Below are positions 24,590-27,730 of a DNA stretch of 27,730 nt, piece after piece (positions within the stretch are counted from its first letter, which is position 1; every line of letters starts with the position of its first letter). The stretch covers positions 3,944,063 to 3,971,792 of the forward strand of contig CP070706.1 of the NCBI GenBank assembly GCA_020350085.1, read 5' to 3'. The DNA comes from Acidobacteriota bacterium. Its GTDB lineage: Bacteria; Acidobacteriota; Polarisedimenticolia; J045. The position numbers were made by a program, and so were the translations under genes. A model generated the notes under the pieces. The model was given only the letters and a program-made list of their open reading frames with translations. It was not told the origin of the DNA and did not search any database.

Positions 24590-24658
24590 CCCCAATGAGA
24601 CAATATCTTTTCGAGTCGAAGCGCTTTCGGCCGAAAAGGTATTGTCTCATTGGGGCTA
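24587..24658. repeat. Stop-codon-overlapping palindromic repeat, copy B (best preserved)
   Basis: A 72-bp near-perfect palindrome. The left arm 24587-24613 starts TAACCCCAATGAGACAATA and ends CTTTTCG; the right arm 24632-24658 is complementary at 25 of 27 positions, with one further G-T pair. The 18-nt centre contains AAGCGCTT. The first three bases are the apaH stop codon TAA. The element lies between converging genes, apaH and the HPr-kinase-like gene. It has no T run on either side, so a classical intrinsic terminator is not evident. Both strands can be read as short proteins starting MRQYLF; this follows from the symmetry and is not evidence of coding. Confidence 0.9.
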
Positions 24659-25020
24659 ATCCTGGCTGGGAGCCTGCGCGGTAGAACGCTCGCGGCGGCG
24701 GCAGCGTGGCTGAGGCCGGATTCCGTTCGGAGTCTCGTCGAGTATTCCGAACACACGTCCTCGAATCCTTACAGAATCTGATTCTCATCCACGCCGCCTC
24801 GCTCGCCATCGTTTTACCGCACAGACTCCTAGCGATCCGAGAGACAGTCCTCGAGCCGCTGCTCGAGAAGGGTCGCCGTCTCGCGCGGAGGCCCGGGACG
24901 CAGCCAGAAGGTCGGGCACCCGGCCCGGGCCCGGGCCACCTCTGGTATCAGCCCTTAGTGTTCGTCGTCGAGCGATCGCAGCAGAGCGCTCCCTGCACGG
25001 CGGTTTTGTATCTCTCGCAG
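24659..25020. other. 362-bp convergent intergenic region without a gene
   Basis: It lies between palindromic repeat copy B and the HPr-kinase-like gene. It holds a GC-only palindrome, GGCCCGGGCCCGGGCC, around 24923-24938, without T runs. Short open frames on both strands have no conserved motif. The segment 25009-25023 resembles the arm tip of repeat copy C, and TCAGCCCTTAGTG (24948-24960) weakly resembles an opposite arm. Together they could be a very decayed fourth copy. I see no tRNA or other RNA gene. Confidence 0.45.
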
Positions 25021-25941
25021 CTACTTCAACAGCGCCTCGCGCGGTGGGACAGGGTTCAACACGATCGGACCGGGGCTTGCCGAGGAGTCTTTGCTGACGA
25101 CGACACCGTAGGAGAGCACGTGCGCCGCCGCTCGGTCGAGCACCTGCTCGAGCGCAGCGGTCGGCACGAGGCGGGGATCGATCCGAAGCTGCGTCTCGCC
25201 GTGGGAGCTATCGAGCACGCCGATTCCCGCAAGACCATCGACCTCTTCGAGGATCGGCGAGGGGTCCCCGACGGTGCTGATCGAGAAGCGGTACGGAGCC
25301 AGTGGGTCGGGGGGCGCGCCGCCGACACCGAGCAGCACGATGGCACCGACAGGCACGGGCGAACCGACACGACCTCGCGCCACCTCGGGCTCGGAGCCGA
25401 GTGGCCGAGCAGTCGCTGCAGCAGGCTCGAGCCCGATGGCATCGGCGAGCTCGGTGGCAGCCCCAGCGCGCACGCCGATGGCGCGCGGAAAGGGGTGGAC
25501 GAGGCCCGTCTCGCGTTCGAGGGGAGTGAAGTCGTCCGACAGCATGCGAAAGCCACGCTCGAGCAGGGCGAGCGCCAGCGTGGTCTTCCCCGTGCCCGAC
25601 GGGCCGGCCAGCACCAGCGCCCGACGGTGGCGCTCGAGGGCTGCGGCATGCAGCACGACGAATCGGTCGATGCGGTCGAGTAGCGCGCGGAACACGAGCC
25701 CGAAAGCCTGCTGCTCGGCACGATCCGGATCGAGCGGCACCGGCGATCCACCGGTGATCACACGCGGCGTTGCGGTCTTCAAACGCACCTCGATCATCTC
25801 GCCCGCGACCTCATCGGTGACGAAGTAACCGAGCTGCCCGGCAAGACGCTGTCGCAGGCTTTCATCGTCGCAAACGAGCGTCAGCTTGGCGCCGAGGCAG
25901 TCGAAGGCGAGCGGACGGGCTGAAGATCGAGAGGGATTCAT
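25021..25941 (-). CDS. HPr-kinase-like P-loop ATPase (HprK-related)
   Basis: A 306-residue protein whose central domain resembles the C-terminal kinase domain of HPr kinase/phosphorylase. HAAALERHRRALVLAGPSGTGKTTLA contains the P-loop GPSGTGKTT (residues 113-121). RGFRMLSDDFTPLE supplies the Walker B-like acidic pair Asp136/Asp137, and GLVHPFPRAIGVRAG follows as in HprK-related proteins. The remainder (about 170-306) has no HPr-binding signature I can recognise. Such HprK-related kinases usually sit next to PqqD-like and nucleotidyltransferase-like genes in small gene clusters. No such partner is visible here, and the gene is alone. The substrate is therefore unknown. ATG 25941 has GGAGGG about 9 nt upstream. 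The stop TAG is followed on the minus strand by a segment weakly like the palindromic repeat arms. Confidence 0.72.
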   Translation of the reverse strand: MNPSRSSARPLAFDCLGAKLTLVCDDESLRQRLAGQLGYFVTDEVAGEMIEVRLKTATPRVITGGSPVPLDPDRAEQQAFGLVFRALLDRIDRFVVLHAAALERHRRALVLAGPSGTGKTTLALALLERGFRMLSDDFTPLERETGLVHPFPRAIGVRAGAATELADAIGLEPAAATARPLGSEPEVARGRVGSPVPVGAIVLLGVGGAPPDPLAPYRFSISTVGDPSPILEEVDGLAGIGVLDSSHGETQLRIDPRLVPTAALEQVLDRAAAHVLSYGVVVSKDSSASPGPIVLNPVPPREALLK

Positions 25942-26408
25942 CGCTCGGACCCTCCGCCGGCCGGCAGACCGGCAAGCGTGACCCCCCGGTCACGGCGCCG
26001 ACATGTTAGCCCGGTTCTATCCGGTGGCTGGCGGCCAGCCTGGTGCCGGACCGTGAGCTCCCCGGCCCCGGCATCATGCACGAAATGGCCAATCGATATA
26101 GACTTGCGTCGAGATGCCAGACCCGCATTCTTCCCGCCGTGCTGCTTGCGGGCAGCCGTCGAGCGTCTTTCGAGCGGAAGGGCGCGGGTCCTCGTCGCCG
26201 AGCAGCGACGCGCGACCCGGCATGGGCCGGTCACCGCGCGGCTGTTGGGGCGGGCGTATGGCGCAGGCCGCGACACGATCCGGCCGAAGCCTGATGCGCC
26301 AACGTATCGACACAATCCGCGGTGCCGTCGAGCACTCGAGAAGCCTCGAGGGGCTCCGGCTTCGTGACCGCCGCGTCCTGGCCAGCGCGGCGATGAGGAG
26401 ATTTTCGC
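25942..26408. other. 467-bp divergent regulatory region with two dyads
   Basis: It separates the HPr-kinase-like gene from the RNase E/G gene and must contain both promoters. GTGACC-CCCC-GGTCAC (25978-25993) is a perfect 6-bp dyad, and GGCTGG-CGG-CCAGCC (26026-26040) is a second one. TATAGA at 26097-26102 could be a -10 box for the plus strand, but no matching -35 is present. If it is used, the RNase E/G transcript would have a leader of about 300 nt. RNase E genes in some bacteria have long autoregulatory leaders, so this is worth a look. No coding sequence is convincing. Confidence 0.4.
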
Positions 26409-27730
26409 GTGGCCGACACCAAGAGAAAACAGATGCTGATCAACGTGACCCACGCCGAGGAGAGCCGGGTTGCCATCCTGGCCGACGGCGTGCTGGAAGC
26501 GTTCGAAATCGAGACCGTCGATCACAAGTCGCGTAAAGGCAACATCTACAAGGGGCGTATCGAGTCGATCCAACCCGCTCTGCAGGCCGCTTTCGTCGAT
26601 ATCGGCGGCGCGCGCGGGGCGTTCCTTCCACTTGATGAGGTCAACTTCAAGGTCCATCCGACACGCTCGGACACGGGGCGTGGCCGCATCGAGAAACACC
26701 TCCAGCGTGGACAAGAGGTGCTCGTTCAGGTGGTTCGCGACGCCTTCGCGACCAAGCCGCCGACGCTCTCGACATACTTCTCGCTGGCTGGTCGCTATCT
26801 GGTGTTGACGCCGTACAGCGGCAACGCTGGAATCTCACGCAAGCTCGGTGACAAAGATCGCGAACGCATTCGCAAGAACGTCGACTCGCTGCCACGGCCG
26901 GAAGGCTTCGGTCTGATCGTGCGCACGGCGGGGGCGACGGCGACGAAGACCGAGCTACAGCGAGATCTCAAGTATCTGCTCGGCCTGTGGGAGAAGATCG
27001 AACAAGCCTCCGCCGAAGTGCGGCCCCCCGCGCTGATCTACGAAGAGCGCAGCCTCGTCATCCGCACGATGCGAGATCTCTACACACGCGACATCGACGA
27101 GATTCTCGTCGATGATCAAGCGACGTACGAAGAGGTCTTGGAGTACTTCGATATCGTCTCGCCTTTGAAGAAGAAGACCGTCAAGCCGTACCAGGGCCAG
27201 CGACCGATCTTCAACAAGTACAACCTCGAGGAGCAGATCGAGAACATCTTCCGAAGACGAGTGGCCCTGCCATCTGGCGGCGCGATCATCTTCGACGCCA
27301 CAGAGGCGCTGACGGCCGTCGATGTCAACTCCGGCAAGATGAAGAAGGAGGGCCACATCGAGGAGACGGCACTGAAGGCCAATCTCGAGGCTGCCGAGGA
27401 GATCTGCCGGCAGATGCGCCTGAGGGATCTTGGTGGGCTCGTCGTGATTGACTTCATCGACATGCGCTTGCAGCGAAACGTGCGGCAGGTCGAGAAGAAG
27501 ATCCGGGATGCTCTCAAGAAGGATCGGGCCCGCTGCGATATCACCCGTATCTCGCGACTCGGACTGATGGAGGTCAGCCGTGAGCGCATCAATCCGCAAA
27601 AATCCTCGCTTCGCTACGCCGACTGCCCGACGTGCGAAGGAACCGGCTCGATCAAGACGGTCGAGGCCGCCGCGATGCAGGCTTTGCGGCGATTGCAGAC
27701 GCGGGTCGTGCGCGGTGATCTCGAGCGCGT
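26409..27730 (+). CDS. rng: Ribonuclease E/G family protein (3' end outside window)
   Basis: The frame runs open from GTG 26409 past the right edge; 440 codons are visible. GAGGAG (26395-26400) is the ribosome binding site. RNase E/G is a single-strand-specific, magnesium-dependent endonuclease for mRNA decay and rRNA/tRNA processing. The N-terminal part carries the S1 domain (KGNIYKGRIESIQPALQAAF and DIGGARGAFLP). The catalytic residues are Asp305 and Asn307 in TAVDVNSGK, and Asp348 in LVVIDFIDMRL. The zinc-link motif CPTCEGTG lies near residue 407, so the catalytic core is essentially complete. Whether a long RNase E-type C-terminal scaffold follows cannot be seen, so rne and rng cannot be separated. 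The gene is preceded by a long divergent region. Confidence 0.95.
   Translation, partial: MADTKRKQMLINVTHAEESRVAILADGVLEAFEIETVDHKSRKGNIYKGRIESIQPALQAAFVDIGGARGAFLPLDEVNFKVHPTRSDTGRGRIEKHLQRGQEVLVQVVRDAFATKPPTLSTYFSLAGRYLVLTPYSGNAGISRKLGDKDRERIRKNVDSLPRPEGFGLIVRTAGATATKTELQRDLKYLLGLWEKIEQASAEVRPPALIYEERSLVIRTMRDLYTRDIDEILVDDQATYEEVLEYFDIVSPLKKKTVKPYQGQRPIFNKYNLEEQIENIFRRRVALPSGGAIIFDATEALTAVDVNSGKMKKEGHIEETALKANLEAAEEICRQMRLRDLGGLVVIDFIDMRLQRNVRQVEKKIRDALKKDRARCDITRISRLGLMEVSRERINPQKSSLRYADCPTCEGTGSIKTVEAAAMQALRRLQTRVVRGDLER

Noticed and set aside
24655..24790. A tRNA-like arrangement downstream of copy B
   Set aside because: I looked for acceptor pairing, a T-arm TTCGA(A/G) in the right place and an anticodon arm, and could not fold a cloverleaf.
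24525..24809. Short open frames through palindromic repeat copy B on both strands, both starting MRQYLF
   Set aside because: The matching proteins on the two strands follow from the near-perfect palindrome. There is no ribosome binding site, and the frames run into apaH antisense sequence or non-conserved sequence.
24923..24938. GGCCCGGGCCCGGGCC as a terminator
   Set aside because: It is a symmetric GC repeat without a loop or T run on either strand. In DNA this GC-rich it carries little weight.
1..27730. CRISPR array, prophage, toxin-antitoxin or defence island
   Set aside because: No regularly spaced direct repeats, integrase, capsid, nuclease-toxin or restriction genes were seen. The CHAT-like protein lacks a catalytic Cys and has no defence-type partners.

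Overview
The window comes from a GC-rich Gram-negative bacterium. An outer-membrane-type DUF5916 protein, several exported or envelope enzymes and classical Shine-Dalgarno sites support this. The gene mix (DUF5916, a futalosine-pathway MqnA-like enzyme, ergothioneine genes, HD-GYP, an HPr-kinase-like protein, S9 peptidases) fits the old deltaproteobacterial/Myxococcota or Acidobacteriota range. That placement is inference; no rRNA or other marker is present to fix it. I see no phage, integrase, IS transposase, CRISPR array, tRNA or rRNA.

Layout. 3-407 (+) is the end of a HAD phosphatase, followed after 2 nt by a DUF5916 protein (410-2746, +). A glycerol-1-phosphate dehydrogenase-family gene (2769-4133, -) converges on it. 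4351-8214 (+) is a tight ergothioneine operon, egtB-egtC-egtD, plus a short-chain dehydrogenase. A minus-strand block follows: a sigma-70 factor (8277-9227), and upstream of it mqnA, rnz and sppA (9507-13155), then a large exported S9 peptidase (13315-16023). Divergent from that is a membrane-anchored helical-repeat/CHAT-like protein that lacks the catalytic Cys (16258-18915, +). Next come a degenerate cyclic-nucleotide-binding-fold protein (18933-19574, -) and an HD-GYP gene whose frame is broken by an amber codon (19681-20667, -). The right end holds a second S9 peptidase (21152-23704, +), apaH (23756-24589, +), an HPr-kinase-like ATPase (25021-25941, -) and the first 440 codons of an RNase E/G gene (26409 to the edge, +).

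How the genes work together. egtD methylates histidine, egtB makes the sulfoxide and egtC removes the glutamate; egtA and egtE are not in the window. sppA, rnz and mqnA are packed closely and are probably co-transcribed. The HD-GYP and cyclic-nucleotide-fold genes lie in tandem and may form a signalling pair.

The most unusual signal is a small palindromic repeat family with arms close to TARCCCCAATGAGACAATA. Three copies are visible: 8222-8280, a decayed one at 9459-9510, and 24587-24658. In every copy the outermost TAG/TAA of an arm is exactly the stop codon of the adjacent gene (sigma factor, mqnA, apaH). A fourth, much weaker candidate sits at the stop codon of the HPr-kinase-like gene. 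I do not recognise this element. Other points of note are the amber-interrupted HD-GYP frame, the pseudo-CHAT protein, and three evenly spaced 12-bp dyads just upstream of the sigma-factor gene.
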